Part shown: positions 21,853 through 32,334 of the stretch, one piece after another
Layout: the number at the start of each line of letters is the position of its first letter
How positions within the stretch are numbered: position 1 is the first letter of the stretch
Assembly (NCBI GenBank): GCA_014653385.1
Contig: JACWER010000002.1
Span: 1 to 60,257 of the forward strand
Reading direction: 5' to 3'
Length of the DNA stretch: 60,257 nt
DNA from: Pelagibacterales bacterium SAG-MED50
GTDB lineage: Bacteria; Pseudomonadota; Alphaproteobacteria; Pelagibacterales; Pelagibacteraceae
Program-made: the position numbers and the translations under genes
Notes under the pieces: model-generated
What the model was told of the DNA's origin: nothing
Seen by the model: the letters and a program-made list of their open reading frames with translations, nothing else
Database searches by the model: none

Positions 21853-22880
21853 TGGAAGTCGAAAATGTAAATGTGAAAAATTGGAAATCATTAATTAAAC
21901 CGTCTAAATTAGATGTTCAAATTAGTGATGATTTAACTCATGCAAAAATTATCGCAGAACCCCTAGAAAAGGGTTATGGTTTAACGTTGGGTAATTCTTT
22001 AAGAAGAATTTTACTTTCATCAATAAGAGGTGCGGCAGTAACTTCAATTCAAATTGATGGAGTTTTACATGAATTCACATCTATAAAAGGTGTAAGAGAA
22101 GATGTTACTGATATAGTTTTAAATGTTAAATCTTTAGCTTTAAAATGTAATTCAGAAGGAACAAAAAAACTTATACTTGATGCAAAAGGACCTGGTGAAA
22201 TTAAAGCTTCTGATATTGCACAAGTTGCAGATGTTGAAATATTAAATCCTGAATTAGTAATATGTAATCTTGATGAAAATACGAATTTTCATATGGAGAT
22301 GAATGTAAGTACTGGAAAAGGATATGTGCCAGCTGATTTAAACAAACCCGAAGAGCCACCACTTGGTCTAATAGCAATAGATTCACTATATAGCCCAGTT
22401 AAAAAAGTTTCTTATTCAATAAGTACAGCAAGAGAAGGTAAGGCATTAGATTACGATAAACTTATTATGGAAGTTGAAACTAATGGCTCTATTTCAGCAG
22501 AAGACGCCGTTGCTTATTCAGCAAGAATTTTTCAAGATCAACTAAAAATGTTTGTTAATTTTGATGAGCCAGTTGAAGCTCCTGTGAAGGAAGTATCTAC
22601 AGAACCTGAATTTAATAAAAATTTATTAAGAAAAGTTGATGAACTTGAACTTTCAGTTAGATCGATGAATTGTCTTAAAAACGATAATATAATTTACATA
22701 GGCGATTTAGTTCAAAAATCTGAGGGAGAAATGCTAAGAACCCCAAACTTTGGTAGAAAATCTTTAAATGAAATTAAAGAGGTTTTAACTGGAATGTCTC
22801 TATATTTAGGGATGGAAATTCCAAATTGGCCACCAGATAATATTGCAGAAATGTCTAAAAAATTAGAGGAAGCTATCTAA
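21852..22880 (+). CDS. rpoA: RNA polymerase alpha subunit
   Basis: Alpha (342 residues) dimerises to nucleate RNA polymerase assembly. The N-terminal domain has [20 protein letters not shown] near residues 41-60. The C-terminal domain, which contacts UP elements and activators, has [16 protein letters not shown] and [20 protein letters not shown] with its helix-hairpin-helix. The length is close to the alphaproteobacterial norm. It overlaps rplQ by one base. Confidence 0.97.
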   Translation: MEVENVNVKNWKSLIKPSKLDVQISDDLTHAKIIAEPLEKGYGLTLGNSLRRILLSSIRGAAVTSIQIDGVLHEFTSIKGVREDVTDIVLNVKSLALKCNSEGTKKLILDAKGPGEIKASDIAQVADVEILNPELVICNLDENTNFHMEMNVSTGKGYVPADLNKPEEPPLGLIAIDSLYSPVKKVSYSISTAREGKALDYDKLIMEVETNGSISAEDAVAYSARIFQDQLKMFVNFDEPVEAPVKEVSTEPEFNKNLLRKVDELELSVRSMNCLKNDNIIYIGDLVQKSEGEMLRTPNFGRKSLNEIKEVLTGMSLYLGMEIPNWPPDNIAEMSKKLEEAI

Positions 22881-23323
22881 TGAGACATGGAATGGCAAAT
22901 AAGAAGTTAAACAGAACTTCTGAACATAGAAAAGCTCTTTTAAAGAATATGTTAAATTCTTTAATTAAATATGAGCAAATCAAAACTACTTTGCCAAAAG
23001 CTAAATTTTTAAAACCACAAGCTGATAAAATTATTACACTTGGAAAAAAAGAGACATTACAAACGACAAAAATGTTAGTTTCTCAACTGCAAGATATTAA
23101 ATCAGCCAATAAAGTAAAAAAGACACTCTCAAAGAGATATAAAAAAAGAAATGGTGGATATACTAGGATTATAAAAGCTGGATTTAGATACGGTGATAAC
23201 GCACCTATGGCTATTATAGAATTTGTGGATAGAGATGTTGAAGCAAAAAGAGTAGATAAGCCTAAAAAAGACGTTACAAAAGAAACACCTAAAGCTGAAG
23301 AAAAGAAACTAGCAACAGCATAA
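22880..23323 (+). CDS. rplQ: 50S ribosomal protein L17
   Basis: L17 is a 50S protein near the tunnel exit. It begins [20 protein letters not shown], as in the family, and has the block [20 protein letters not shown]. At 147 residues it carries a Lys/Glu-rich C-terminal tail beyond the conserved 120 or so. It closes the ribosomal super-block. Confidence 0.96.
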   Translation: MRHGMANKKLNRTSEHRKALLKNMLNSLIKYEQIKTTLPKAKFLKPQADKIITLGKKETLQTTKMLVSQLQDIKSANKVKKTLSKRYKKRNGGYTRIIKAGFRYGDNAPMAIIEFVDRDVEAKRVDKPKKDVTKETPKAEEKKLATA

Positions 23324-23333
23324 ATTTTAAACC

Positions 23334-24251
23334 ATGAAAAAGTCATATACCGTTGATTCAACGTGTAATGATATGCGTATAGATCGTTGGATAAGATTTA
23401 AAGTTGGTAAAATTCCACAAGGATTAATTGAAAAACTTTTAAGATCTGGAAAAATAAAAATAAATAAAAAAAAAATCAAAAGTTCAATTAAAGTTAAAAC
23501 TAACGATATTATAAGCTTTTTTAATTTTGATTTTAAAGAAACAATAATTCAAAAGAAAATTAAATTTGAACCTTCGAAAGAAATTATAAAATCTAATGAG
23601 GATCAAATTATTGATAACAACGAAAATTTTATAGTATTAAATAAAAGTGCAGGTATCTCAGTCCAAGGTGGAACTAAATCAAAAAAAAATTTAGTAGATA
23701 TTTTTTCTAAAAGTGAAATTTTTCAAGGCACTAAACCATATTCGGTTCATAGATTGGATAAAGATACATCGGGTGTTTTTATAATGGCTAAGACAAGAGA
23801 GTCTGCTCAATTATTAACCTCTTTATTTAGATTAAGAAAAGTTCACAAAACATACTTAGCTATTTGTCATGGAGAGCTAAATAAAGACTCTGGAGAGTGG
23901 AATGATGATCTTATAAGATACGATGGAGAAAAAAAAATTATAGAAAAAGCAAAAACAATTTATAAAGTTTTAGATAAGAATTCAGAAGCAAGTTTAGTAG
24001 AATTAAAACCCATTACTGGACGTAAACATCAACTTAGAAAACAATTATACGCTTTAGGACAACCAATATTTGGAGATATTAAATATAAATTGTCAAATTC
24101 AGCAAGGGGTTTAAATAAAAATTTAATGCTGCATTCATTCCAGATTAAATTTATTATTGATGATGTTAAACATACATACACAGCTTTGCTGCCAGATTAC
24201 TTTAAAAAATTATTAAAGACAAAAAGACTTAGATTTTCAGGTTTGAAGTAA
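23334..24251 (+). CDS. rluC: RluC/RluD-family 23S rRNA pseudouridine synthase
   Basis: This enzyme would isomerise uridine to pseudouridine in large-subunit rRNA. It has an N-terminal S4 RNA-binding domain ([20 protein letters not shown]) and the catalytic motif [16 protein letters not shown], in which the Asp is the nucleophile. The later motif [16 protein letters not shown] is also typical. The 305-residue length fits RluC; sub-type (RluC versus RluD) is not settled by sequence alone. It follows rplQ by 10 nt, and its last 23 nt overlap the end of convergent lipB. Confidence 0.85.
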   Translation: MKKSYTVDSTCNDMRIDRWIRFKVGKIPQGLIEKLLRSGKIKINKKKIKSSIKVKTNDIISFFNFDFKETIIQKKIKFEPSKEIIKSNEDQIIDNNENFIVLNKSAGISVQGGTKSKKNLVDIFSKSEIFQGTKPYSVHRLDKDTSGVFIMAKTRESAQLLTSLFRLRKVHKTYLAICHGELNKDSGEWNDDLIRYDGEKKIIEKAKTIYKVLDKNSEASLVELKPITGRKHQLRKQLYALGQPIFGDIKYKLSNSARGLNKNLMLHSFQIKFIIDDVKHTYTALLPDYFKKLLKTKRLRFSGLK

Positions 24252-24846
24252 ATTTTTCGATTAATAAATTATCTAAGTTTGAATAGTCATTATCAGCAAT
24301 ACTAATTAAATTTGTAACCCCTTTATCCTCAATTCCACACGGTATAATTTTTTTATATTGGTCTAGATCATTATTTATATTTATTGCAAACCCATGATAG
24401 GCAATCCATTTTTTTATTCTTATTCCAATTGCTGCAACTTTATTTATTGTGTGATTGTTTTTATGCCAAATTCCAACATTATCTTTATCTGAAAAAGTTT
24501 CAATTTTATAATCATTTAAAGTTTCAATAATTGATTTTTCAATACAAGAAATAAACTTTCTAATGTCTCTTTTTTTTCTTAAATCTAGAACAAAATAACA
24601 GATTAATTGACCTGGTGCATGACAAGTTATTTTACCACCACGATTACTTTTTATTAGATTTATAGAATTATCTAAAATCTCATTTTCCTTATAGCTTGTA
24701 CCTGCTGTAAATATTTCATTATGTTCTAATGTCCAAATAAGTTCCTTATCATTATTTTTGTGTAAATCTTCTAATCTTTTCTCCAAAAAGTTTATAGCGT
24801 CAGAATAATTTATTGGTTTTATTGACTTTTTGATCTCTATATTCAT
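24229..24846 (-). CDS. lipB: Octanoyl-[acyl carrier protein]:protein transferase LipB
   Basis: LipB moves octanoate from ACP to lipoyl domains, the first step of lipoate cofactor synthesis for pyruvate and 2-oxoglutarate dehydrogenases and the glycine cleavage H protein. The motif [17 protein letters not shown], the [12 protein letters not shown] stretch with the catalytic Lys and [12 protein letters not shown] with the catalytic Cys are present. The length (205 residues) is normal. Its 3' end overlaps the end of the convergent pseudouridine synthase gene by 23 nt. Confidence 0.93.
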   Translation of the reverse strand: MNIEIKKSIKPINYSDAINFLEKRLEDLHKNNDKELIWTLEHNEIFTAGTSYKENEILDNSINLIKSNRGGKITCHAPGQLICYFVLDLRKKRDIRKFISCIEKSIIETLNDYKIETFSDKDNVGIWHKNNHTINKVAAIGIRIKKWIAYHGFAININNDLDQYKKIIPCGIEDKGVTNLISIADNDYSNLDNLLIEKFTSNLKI

Positions 24847-24906
24847 TTATAAATTGTATTATCTTAATTATCTATTAATAGTCCAATCTAAATTATAGGT
24901 AGATTT

Positions 24907-26280
24907 ATGTCTTTACTTAAAAAAATAAAAGATAAAAAAGTAAATTTTGAATTTAATAAAGAATATATAAAAGTTGTAACATCTAAAATTGCTAACAATG
25001 ATGCAGCTTTTATTACTAATTCTTTTAAAGAAATGCACCCAGCTGATGCAGCTGATATTATTGAACATCTTAATCAATCAGATCGAGAGAGTTTAATAAA
25101 ACTTAATAATTTTAATATTGATCCTGAAGTTTTTGTTGAACTTAATGAGTCAATTCAGTCAGAAATTATTACATATCTTTCATCAGATTCAATCGTCTCT
25201 ATTTTAACTAATCTTGAATCAGATGATGCAATATCAATTTTAGAGAATGTACCCGAAGAAGAGAAAAATAATATTCTTAGCTCATTACCACCTAAAGACC
25301 GTTTTGCTCTATTAGAAAGTTTAAGCTATCCAGAAGACACTGCTGCAAGAATAATGCAACGTGAATTTACAGCCATACCAAGTAATTGGTCTGTAGGTCA
25401 AACAATAGATTATTTAAGAGAAAATAAAGATCTTCCTGAAGAATTCTTAGAAATATTCATTGTAAATGAAGAGTTTAAACCAATTGGAACAGTACCTTCA
25501 TCACGTGTGCTAACTACTTCTAGAGACACAAAAATGCTTTCGATTATGTCTGAGTCTCAGTTACTAATACCTGTTGATATGGACAAAGAGGAAGTAGCTA
25601 ACTTATTTGAAAACTACAACTTAAATTCAGCTGCAGTTATAGATAAAAATAATAAACTAGTTGGAATGATTATGAGTGATGACGTTTTAACTGTATTACA
25701 AGAAGAAGCTGAAGAAGATGCATTGAGATTAGCTGGGGTAGGTGATGAAGAAATAACTGATGGTGTAATAACTAAAACTAAAAGAAGATTTAATTGGCTC
25801 CTATTAAATTTATTTACAGCGTTTTTAGCCACATGGTGCATTAGTTTATTTGGTGCAACAATTGAACAAATGGTAGTGTTGGCATTTTTAATGCCTATAG
25901 TTGCATCAATGGGAGGTAATGCTGGAATGCAAACTCTAGCCGTTACAGTTAGAACAATAGCAACTAACGATTTAACAGAAAATAATTTTACATCAAATGT
26001 TCTGAAAGAATTCTTTATTGGAATTTTAAATGGAATTATTTTTGCATCGATAAGTGCTTTTATTGTACAAATTTGGTTTCAAGACAATACTCTTTCAATA
26101 GTAATTTCAATTTCAATGATATTAACTATGATTGTAGCTGGTCTCTTTGGTATTTTAGTTCCTGTAACACTAAAAAAAATGAATATTGATCCTGCAATTG
26201 CATCAAGTGTTTTTGTAACAACAATTACTGATGTGATAGGTTTTGTATCTTTTTTAGGAGTAGGTGCTTATTTTTTATAA
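24907..26280 (+). CDS. mgtE: Magnesium transporter MgtE
   Basis: This is a 457-residue Mg2+ channel. It has the N-terminal superhelical MgtE domain (EMHPADAADIIEHLNQSDRE), a pair of CBS domains (AARIMQREFTAIPSNWSVGQ through MIMSDDVLTVLQEEA) that sense cytosolic Mg2+, and five C-terminal membrane segments. The selectivity region MPIVASMGGNAGMQTLAVTV is intact. It is divergent from lipB across a 60-nt AT-rich gap that should hold both promoters. Confidence 0.95.
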   Translation: MSLLKKIKDKKVNFEFNKEYIKVVTSKIANNDAAFITNSFKEMHPADAADIIEHLNQSDRESLIKLNNFNIDPEVFVELNESIQSEIITYLSSDSIVSILTNLESDDAISILENVPEEEKNNILSSLPPKDRFALLESLSYPEDTAARIMQREFTAIPSNWSVGQTIDYLRENKDLPEEFLEIFIVNEEFKPIGTVPSSRVLTTSRDTKMLSIMSESQLLIPVDMDKEEVANLFENYNLNSAAVIDKNNKLVGMIMSDDVLTVLQEEAEEDALRLAGVGDEEITDGVITKTKRRFNWLLLNLFTAFLATWCISLFGATIEQMVVLAFLMPIVASMGGNAGMQTLAVTVRTIATNDLTENNFTSNVLKEFFIGILNGIIFASISAFIVQIWFQDNTLSIVISISMILTMIVAGLFGILVPVTLKKMNIDPAIASSVFVTTITDVIGFVSFLGVGAYFL

Positions 26281-26282
26281 AT

Positions 26283-27098
26283 TTAAAAATTATCAATTAA
26301 TCTAATATCTTTAAAAAAATAAGCTAAAAATATTCTAGAACCTTTGTATTTGTTTGATTTAGATAGATTTTTAATATTTATATTCTCTAAATATTCAATT
26401 TTGATATTAAAAAAATCTTCAATTTTTTTTTTCGAAATTTGTAAAAAATTGTTTATTTTTCTAATATTTTTGATCTTTTTTTTTAGTTTTAAAAATTCCT
26501 TTGAAATTTTTTCAACTTCATTTAATTCTTTTTTTGTAAGTAAAAAATTTCTCGATGATAAGACTAGTTTATTTCTATTTCTTATTGTTTTGCATCCAAT
26601 AACGTTTGTATTAAATTTTTTCTCAATAAAATTTTTTACTAAAAAAAATTGTTGAAAATCTTTTTCACCCATAAATATATTTTTAGGTTTAATTAGTTTC
26701 GTTAATCTATTCATAACATCTAAGACACCTTCAAAATGTCCTTTTCTAAACTTTGCACAAAGAATTTTGTATTTTTTTTCAATCTTTATATTTGATTTTT
26801 TATTATTTTGATAAATATCCTTAAATTTTGGAATATAAACATAATCTAATTTTTTAATTCTCTTTAAAATAGATAAATCACTCTTAATACCTGAAGGATA
26901 AGATTTAAAATCTTTTAGGTTATTAAATTGTTTTGGATTAACAAATATACTTACTATAGTTTTTTTGTTTGATTTAATTGATCTATTAATTAGTGAAATA
27001 TGACCCTTATGAATTCCTCCCATAGTAGGAACAAACCCAATATCACTAAAAGGCCCCAATGTTTTGGTTAATGTTTGATTGTTTAATAAAATTTTCAT
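26283..27098 (-). CDS. panC: Pantothenate synthetase
   Basis: PanC ligates pantoate and beta-alanine with ATP, the last step of pantothenate synthesis. The HIGH-like nucleotide motif PTMGGIHKGHISLI is near the N-terminus, with GEKDFQQFFLVKNF and SSRNFLL further on. I choose the ATG at 27098 (271 residues), because the frame's upstream start at 27128 would add ten non-conserved residues. The C-terminal half is unusually Lys/Ile-rich. galU starts divergently 35 nt away. Confidence 0.9.
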   Translation of the reverse strand: MKILLNNQTLTKTLGPFSDIGFVPTMGGIHKGHISLINRSIKSNKKTIVSIFVNPKQFNNLKDFKSYPSGIKSDLSILKRIKKLDYVYIPKFKDIYQNNKKSNIKIEKKYKILCAKFRKGHFEGVLDVMNRLTKLIKPKNIFMGEKDFQQFFLVKNFIEKKFNTNVIGCKTIRNRNKLVLSSRNFLLTKKELNEVEKISKEFLKLKKKIKNIRKINNFLQISKKKIEDFFNIKIEYLENINIKNLSKSNKYKGSRIFLAYFFKDIRLIDNF

Positions 27099-27132
27099 TT
27101 GTATTAAAATATTTAATAAGTAAAACATTTAA

Positions 27133-27948
27133 ATGATTAAACAAGCTATTATTCCTCTAGCTGGACTTGGTACTCGATTGCTGCCTTTAACTAGCGTTTT
27201 TGCAAAAGAACTTTTGCCTATTAATGGAAAACCTGGTTTAGAATATATAATAAATGAATGCATCGATGCAGGTATTAAACAAATAATATTCATAATATCA
27301 AAAAGAAAGATGATGATTAAAAAATATTTTTATAAAGATAAATTTTATAAAGATTTAATTAAAAAGAAGAAAGACCCAAGGATAATACAAGAATATCAAA
27401 AGATTTTGAAATACAGAAAAATGATAAAGTTTGTATACCAAAATAAACCAAAAGGAACAGGCGATGCGGTTCTTAAAACTAAAAAATATATTAAAGATAA
27501 ATATTTCTTAATGTTGTTACCAGATGATCTTATAATTAAAAAAAACTGCTCTAAGTCAATGATTCAATCTCATAAAAAATTTAAATCCTCTGTAATGGCA
27601 AGTATGAGCGTTAATAAAAATACTGTTGCAAGATGGGGAATTTATAAACTCAATAAAAAATTAAATATAACCGATTATTCGATTAAAGGTGTTATTGAAA
27701 AACCCAAAATAAAAGAAGCACCTTCTAATAAGGCAGTTATAGGAAGGTATATACTACCTAAAAAAATCTTTTCAAAGTTGAAAAATTTGAAACCTGGCAA
27801 AGGGGGTGAAATACACATTACAGATGCAATTCAGCTATTAATTAATGATAATGAAAAATTTATAGCTCATAATTTTACTGGAAAATATTTAGATTGTGGA
27901 ACAATGGATGGATACATTAATTCATCGAAGGAGATTGCAAAATTATGA
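27133..27948 (+). CDS. galU: UTP-glucose-1-phosphate uridylyltransferase
   Basis: GalU makes UDP-glucose from UTP and glucose-1-phosphate for envelope polysaccharides. The nucleotidyltransferase motif PLAGLGTRLLPLTSVFAKEL is at the N-terminus, with PINGKPGLEYIINEC and NKPKGTGDAVLKTK following. At 271 residues it is slightly short for the family (about 290). It overlaps ugd by 4 nt (ATGA), so the two enzymes form a pair making UDP-glucuronate. Confidence 0.93.
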   Translation: MIKQAIIPLAGLGTRLLPLTSVFAKELLPINGKPGLEYIINECIDAGIKQIIFIISKRKMMIKKYFYKDKFYKDLIKKKKDPRIIQEYQKILKYRKMIKFVYQNKPKGTGDAVLKTKKYIKDKYFLMLLPDDLIIKKNCSKSMIQSHKKFKSSVMASMSVNKNTVARWGIYKLNKKLNITDYSIKGVIEKPKIKEAPSNKAVIGRYILPKKIFSKLKNLKPGKGGEIHITDAIQLLINDNEKFIAHNFTGKYLDCGTMDGYINSSKEIAKL

Positions 27949-29243
27949 AACTATGCATGATTGGTACAGGCTATGTAGGGTTGGTGAGTGGTGTATGTTT
28001 TTCCGATTTAGGAAATACGGTCTATTGTGTAGACAATGATAAGAAAAAAATAGATTTATTAAATAGTGGTATAGTTCCTATTTATGAACCTGGTTTAGAG
28101 GAAATTTTAAAAAAAAATTTTAAGCAAAAAAGGTTAATTTTCACATCTGATTTAAAAAAGGCTGTAAAAAATTCTGATATTATTTTTATTTGTGTTGGTA
28201 CTCCTACAAAGAAAAATAGTAATTCTGCAGATTTAAAATTTGTATTTAAAGTAGCTAGAGATTTAAAAAAAGTAATAACAAACTATAAAATTATAATTAC
28301 AAAATCTACAGTGCCTGTTACTACAGGAGATAAGATTGAAAAAATTTTAGTTAGATTAAAAAATAAAAAATTAGTTGATGTTGTATCTAATCCAGAGTTT
28401 TTAAGAGAGGGTGAAGCTATAAGAGACTTTTCTTATCCTGATAGAGTAATAATTGGTACAGAAAGTAAAAAAGCTAATAGAATTTTAAAGTCTCTTTATT
28501 CACCTATAACAAAAAAAAATAGCAGATATTTTAATACTTCTAGAAGAGGTGCTGAGTTAATCAAATATGCCTCAAATGCCTTTTTAGCTACAAAAATTTC
28601 ATTTATTAATGAATTAGCTAATTTGTCGGAAAAGGCTGGTGTTAATGTTAAAGATATTTCTTCGGGGATGGGTTCTGATCAGCGTATCGGAGAAAGATTT
28701 TTAAGAGCTGGTCCAGCTTATGGTGGATCTTGTTTCCCGAAAGATACACGAGCATTAATTGATACCGCTAAAAAATTTAAAACTGAACTATCTATTCTTA
28801 ACAGTGTTGTATCATCTAATGAAAAAAGAAAAGTACTTCTTACAAAAAGACTTGGAAAAATTCTTAAAAATAAATTTAAAAATAAAGTTGTCACTTTTTT
28901 AGGTGTAACTTTTAAACCAAATACAGATGACATGCGTGAGGCTTCCAGTATTCCAATGATTAAATATCTAAATAAAAAAAACGCTAAAATTAGATATTAC
29001 GATCCATCAGGAGAAAAAAATGAATTTAGAAAATTAAAAAATGTTAGATATTGTCAAAATATTTCATCTGCATGTCTAAAAAGTGATTTAATTGTTTTAC
29101 ATACAGAATGGAATGATTTTAGATTTTTAAATTTTAAAAAACTTATAAAACAAGATAACTTTATAATTTTTGATTTGAGAAATATTTATTCACCAGCAAA
29201 AATGAAAAATCAGAAAATTAATTATTTTTCTATTGGAAGATAA
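27945..29243 (+). CDS. ugd: UDP-glucose 6-dehydrogenase
   Basis: Ugd oxidises UDP-glucose twice with NAD+ to UDP-glucuronate. The Rossmann start MKLCMIGTGYVGLVSGVCF is clear, with the catalytic cysteine in GGSCFPKDTRAL near residue 265 and the C-terminal NAD-binding segment VTFLGVTFKPNTDDMREASS. The length (432) matches the family. It is coupled to galU by a 4-nt overlap. Confidence 0.95.
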   Translation: MKLCMIGTGYVGLVSGVCFSDLGNTVYCVDNDKKKIDLLNSGIVPIYEPGLEEILKKNFKQKRLIFTSDLKKAVKNSDIIFICVGTPTKKNSNSADLKFVFKVARDLKKVITNYKIIITKSTVPVTTGDKIEKILVRLKNKKLVDVVSNPEFLREGEAIRDFSYPDRVIIGTESKKANRILKSLYSPITKKNSRYFNTSRRGAELIKYASNAFLATKISFINELANLSEKAGVNVKDISSGMGSDQRIGERFLRAGPAYGGSCFPKDTRALIDTAKKFKTELSILNSVVSSNEKRKVLLTKRLGKILKNKFKNKVVTFLGVTFKPNTDDMREASSIPMIKYLNKKNAKIRYYDPSGEKNEFRKLKNVRYCQNISSACLKSDLIVLHTEWNDFRFLNFKKLIKQDNFIIFDLRNIYSPAKMKNQKINYFSIGR

Positions 29244-29247
29244 TAAA

Positions 29248-29709
29248 TTAATTTAATTCAAAAATAGCATCAACTTCAACTGATACTCCTAATGGAAGGC
29301 TATTAGTACTTACTGCGGCTCTCGTATGCATACCCGCATCACCAAAAATTGAAGCTATTAAATCTGAGGCACCATTTATAACTTTTGGTTGTTCAGTGAA
29401 ATCTTCAGTTGAATTAACAAATCCAGTTAATTTAATACAAGATTTTACTTTTGATAAATCTCCATTACATGCATTTTTAACTTGAGCAACGATACTTAAT
29501 CCACATCTTTCAGCTGCTTTATAAGCATCATCTGTCGTTAAGTCTTTACCAACTTTGCCTTTGATCATCTCTCCATTTGAATTTATTGATATTTGACCCG
29601 AAACATAAAGTAATTTTCCTGAAATTTTAGTTGCTACGTAAGAGCCAACTGGTGCTTTAGCCTCTGGTAGTTCAATTTTTAATTCTTTAATTTTATCGTC
29701 AAAATTCAT
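29248..29709 (-). CDS. ridA: RidA family (enamine/imine deaminase-like) protein
   Basis: RidA-family proteins hydrolyse reactive imines made by PLP enzymes. This 153-residue protein has LLYVSGQISINSNGEMIKGK, then NAVSTNSLPLGVSVEVDAIF-like ends (here AAVSTNSLPLGVSVEVDAIF). It matches the longer YjgF/RidA branch found in alphaproteobacteria rather than the 128-residue archetype, so deaminase activity is likely but not certain. It overlaps the topA stop by one base and is probably co-transcribed with it. Confidence 0.85.
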   Translation of the reverse strand: MNFDDKIKELKIELPEAKAPVGSYVATKISGKLLYVSGQISINSNGEMIKGKVGKDLTTDDAYKAAERCGLSIVAQVKNACNGDLSKVKSCIKLTGFVNSTEDFTEQPKVINGASDLIASIFGDAGMHTRAAVSTNSLPLGVSVEVDAIFELN

Positions 29710-32297
29710 TATTTACCTTTTTTCTTTTTTTTAGTTTTCTTATTTTTATCGTATTCTTTTCTTTTCTCAATAAGGATTAAAGCTTCTTCCATAGTTAATT
29801 CCGTAGGATCCTTTTCCTCAGGAATTGTTGCATTTAAAGACCTATATTTAATATATGGCCCATATTGACCTTTCATGACTCTTACAGGTTTTTTATCCTC
29901 CGGATGCTCACCTAGATCTTTAATTATTGAGGAAGACATTCTACCAGGTTTAGCTTCTGCGATTAGAGTAATTGCCCTGTTAAGACCAATTGAGAATATT
30001 TCTTCAATGTTTTCAATTCTTGCAGATTTGTTTTCACACTTTAGGTATGGGCCAAATCTACCTGTATTAAGAGTAATTTCCTTTTGGTTTTCTGGATTTA
30101 ATCCTAAAGACTTAGGTAAAGAGCATAAAAATTGAGCTTTTTCTAAATCAATATTTTCTAATTCAAGACCTTTAGGAATTGAAACATTTTTCAAAAGCTC
30201 GTTTACTTCTGGCTTAAGTTTTTTTGTTTTCTTCTTTTTCTTTGGAACTTTTTCTTCTGAAGTTTCCTCTGCTATTTTTTCATATTGAAGATATGGGCCA
30301 AATCTCCCATTCTTTAAATAAATATCATTTCCATTATCATGTTTGCCTATGAATTTTGGTTCAGCTAATTGAGCTTGTGCAGCTGCTTTTGCTTTGGATA
30401 AAGGTCTAGTAAATTTACATTCCGGATAATTAGAACATCCAATAAAAGCACCTCCTCTAAAACTATTTTTTAGACTTAATGAGCCAGTTTCACATAATTG
30501 ACATTTTCTGACAACATTACCATTGTTATCTTTATCAAAAATTAATGTACCTAAACTTTCATTTAATAAATCTAAAACCTCTCTAGTTCTTTTCTCTTTT
30601 ACTTCTGAAACATTGTTATTAAAATCTTTCCAAAACATTTCTAAAACTTTTATCCAGCTTTCTTTACCAGTTGTTATATCATCTAATTGATCCTCTAATC
30701 CTGCTGTAAAATTGTAATCGACATATTTAGAAAATAATTTTTCTAAAAATGCAGATATTAGTTTTCCACGATCAGTAGGAAAAAATCTTTTGTTAAGTAT
30801 TTCTGCATATCCGCGGTTTGCAATTGTTGATATGATGCTTGCATAGGTAGATGGTCGACCAATTCCAAGTTCTTCTAATTTTTTTACCAGACTTGCTTCG
30901 GAGTACCTTGGAGGAGGTTGAGTAAAATGCTGTTCATCTAATAGTGACTCAATGTTAATTGGTCCTTTAGTCATTTCTGGAAGGATCGCTTCATCTTCAT
31001 CTTTACTTGGACTAGGGAATACTCTCAAAAAACCATCAAATTTTAATACAGATCCACTAGATTTACATATTGTTCCATTATCATCTGAAGTTATTGTTAT
31101 TGTATTTCTGTCAAATTTTGCTGTCTCCATTTGAGATGATAAAGCTCTACCCCAAATTAAATTATATAACTTTTGTTGATCTGTGCTTAAATATTTTTTA
31201 ACGGTATCTGGTGATCTAGTTATATCTGTTGGTCTAATAGCTTCGTGAGCTTCTTGAGCATTTTTTGCTTTTTTTCCAGAATAATTGATAGGTTTTTCAG
31301 GTAAATATTCTGCTCCATATTGATTTTTAATAAAATCTCTAAAATCTGAAATTGTATCAGCTGAGAGATTTGTTCCATCGGTTCTCATATAAGTAATTAA
31401 TCCTATGGTTTCTCCATCTATTTCAATACCTTGATATAATCTTTGAGCAATTTGCATTGTTCTAGAAGCACCAAACCCCAATCTACTTGAGGCCACCTGT
31501 TGTAATGTTGATGTTGTGAATGGACCAGATGGGTTTCTACTGACAATTTTTGATGAAATATCGCTTATACTAAATTTCTTATGTTTAATATTTTCTAATG
31601 CTTTGTTAATTTCAATTTTATTTCTAAAAGAGAATTTTTCTATTTTCTTTCCATTTAATTGATAAATACTTGAAGTAATTAAATTTTTATTATCATCTTG
31701 AAAATTGATACTTAAGGTCCAAAATTCTTCTGGATCAAAAGACTCTATTTCATGCTCTCTTTCAGTTATAAGTTTTAAAGCTACAGACTGTACTCTACCA
31801 GCAGATTTTGATCCTGGTAATTTAGTCCAAAGAATAGGGGATATATTAAAACCAACTAAGTAATCTAAAGCTCTTCTAGCCATATATGCATCTACTAGTA
31901 AGGGCTCAATTTGTCTTGGGTTATCTATACCATAAGTTACTGCTTTTTTTGTGATTTCATTAAAAACAACTCTTTCAACAGCTTTATCTTTTAAAAGTTT
32001 TTTTTCATTTAAATATTCTTTAACATGCCATGCTATTGCTTCACCTTCACGATCAGGGTCTGTTGCCAAAATAATTTTATTTGAGTTTTTTGCAGCATCA
32101 GTAATTTCTTTTAAATATTTTTTTGAAAAACTATCAACTTCCCATTCCATTTTAAAATTTTGTTCTGGATCCACAGAACCATTTTTTGATGGCAAGTCTC
32201 TAATATGACCATAACTGGCTAAAACAGTATAATTATCACCTAAATATTTGTTAATTGTTTTAGCTTTTGCTGGACTTTCAACTATGACTAGATTCAT
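29709..32297 (-). CDS. topA: DNA topoisomerase I
   Basis: TopA (862 residues) relaxes negative supercoils. The Toprim start MNLVIVESPAKAKTINKYLG, the DPDREGEAIAWHV metal motif near residue 80 and the active-site region LITYMRTDGTNLS, containing the nucleophilic Tyr, are intact. One C-terminal zinc ribbon remains (CQLCETGSL...GCSNYPEC). It is followed by repeated GRFGPYLQYE / GRFGPYLKCE / GQYGPYIKYR modules and a Lys-rich tail. The gene reads toward ridA. Confidence 0.96.
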   Translation of the reverse strand: MNLVIVESPAKAKTINKYLGDNYTVLASYGHIRDLPSKNGSVDPEQNFKMEWEVDSFSKKYLKEITDAAKNSNKIILATDPDREGEAIAWHVKEYLNEKKLLKDKAVERVVFNEITKKAVTYGIDNPRQIEPLLVDAYMARRALDYLVGFNISPILWTKLPGSKSAGRVQSVALKLITEREHEIESFDPEEFWTLSINFQDDNKNLITSSIYQLNGKKIEKFSFRNKIEINKALENIKHKKFSISDISSKIVSRNPSGPFTTSTLQQVASSRLGFGASRTMQIAQRLYQGIEIDGETIGLITYMRTDGTNLSADTISDFRDFIKNQYGAEYLPEKPINYSGKKAKNAQEAHEAIRPTDITRSPDTVKKYLSTDQQKLYNLIWGRALSSQMETAKFDRNTITITSDDNGTICKSSGSVLKFDGFLRVFPSPSKDEDEAILPEMTKGPINIESLLDEQHFTQPPPRYSEASLVKKLEELGIGRPSTYASIISTIANRGYAEILNKRFFPTDRGKLISAFLEKLFSKYVDYNFTAGLEDQLDDITTGKESWIKVLEMFWKDFNNNVSEVKEKRTREVLDLLNESLGTLIFDKDNNGNVVRKCQLCETGSLSLKNSFRGGAFIGCSNYPECKFTRPLSKAKAAAQAQLAEPKFIGKHDNGNDIYLKNGRFGPYLQYEKIAEETSEEKVPKKKKKTKKLKPEVNELLKNVSIPKGLELENIDLEKAQFLCSLPKSLGLNPENQKEITLNTGRFGPYLKCENKSARIENIEEIFSIGLNRAITLIAEAKPGRMSSSIIKDLGEHPEDKKPVRVMKGQYGPYIKYRSLNATIPEEKDPTELTMEEALILIEKRKEYDKNKKTKKKKKGK

Positions 32298-32334
32298 AAT
32301 TTAACAAACTACCCAAAAGTCTTTGATAGTCAAA

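Noticed and set aside
26344..26655. Phe/Ile-rich frame opposite panC
   Set aside because: It is the complement of a Lys/Asn-rich coding region, which automatically yields Phe/Ile/Leu-rich frames; no start signal or family features.
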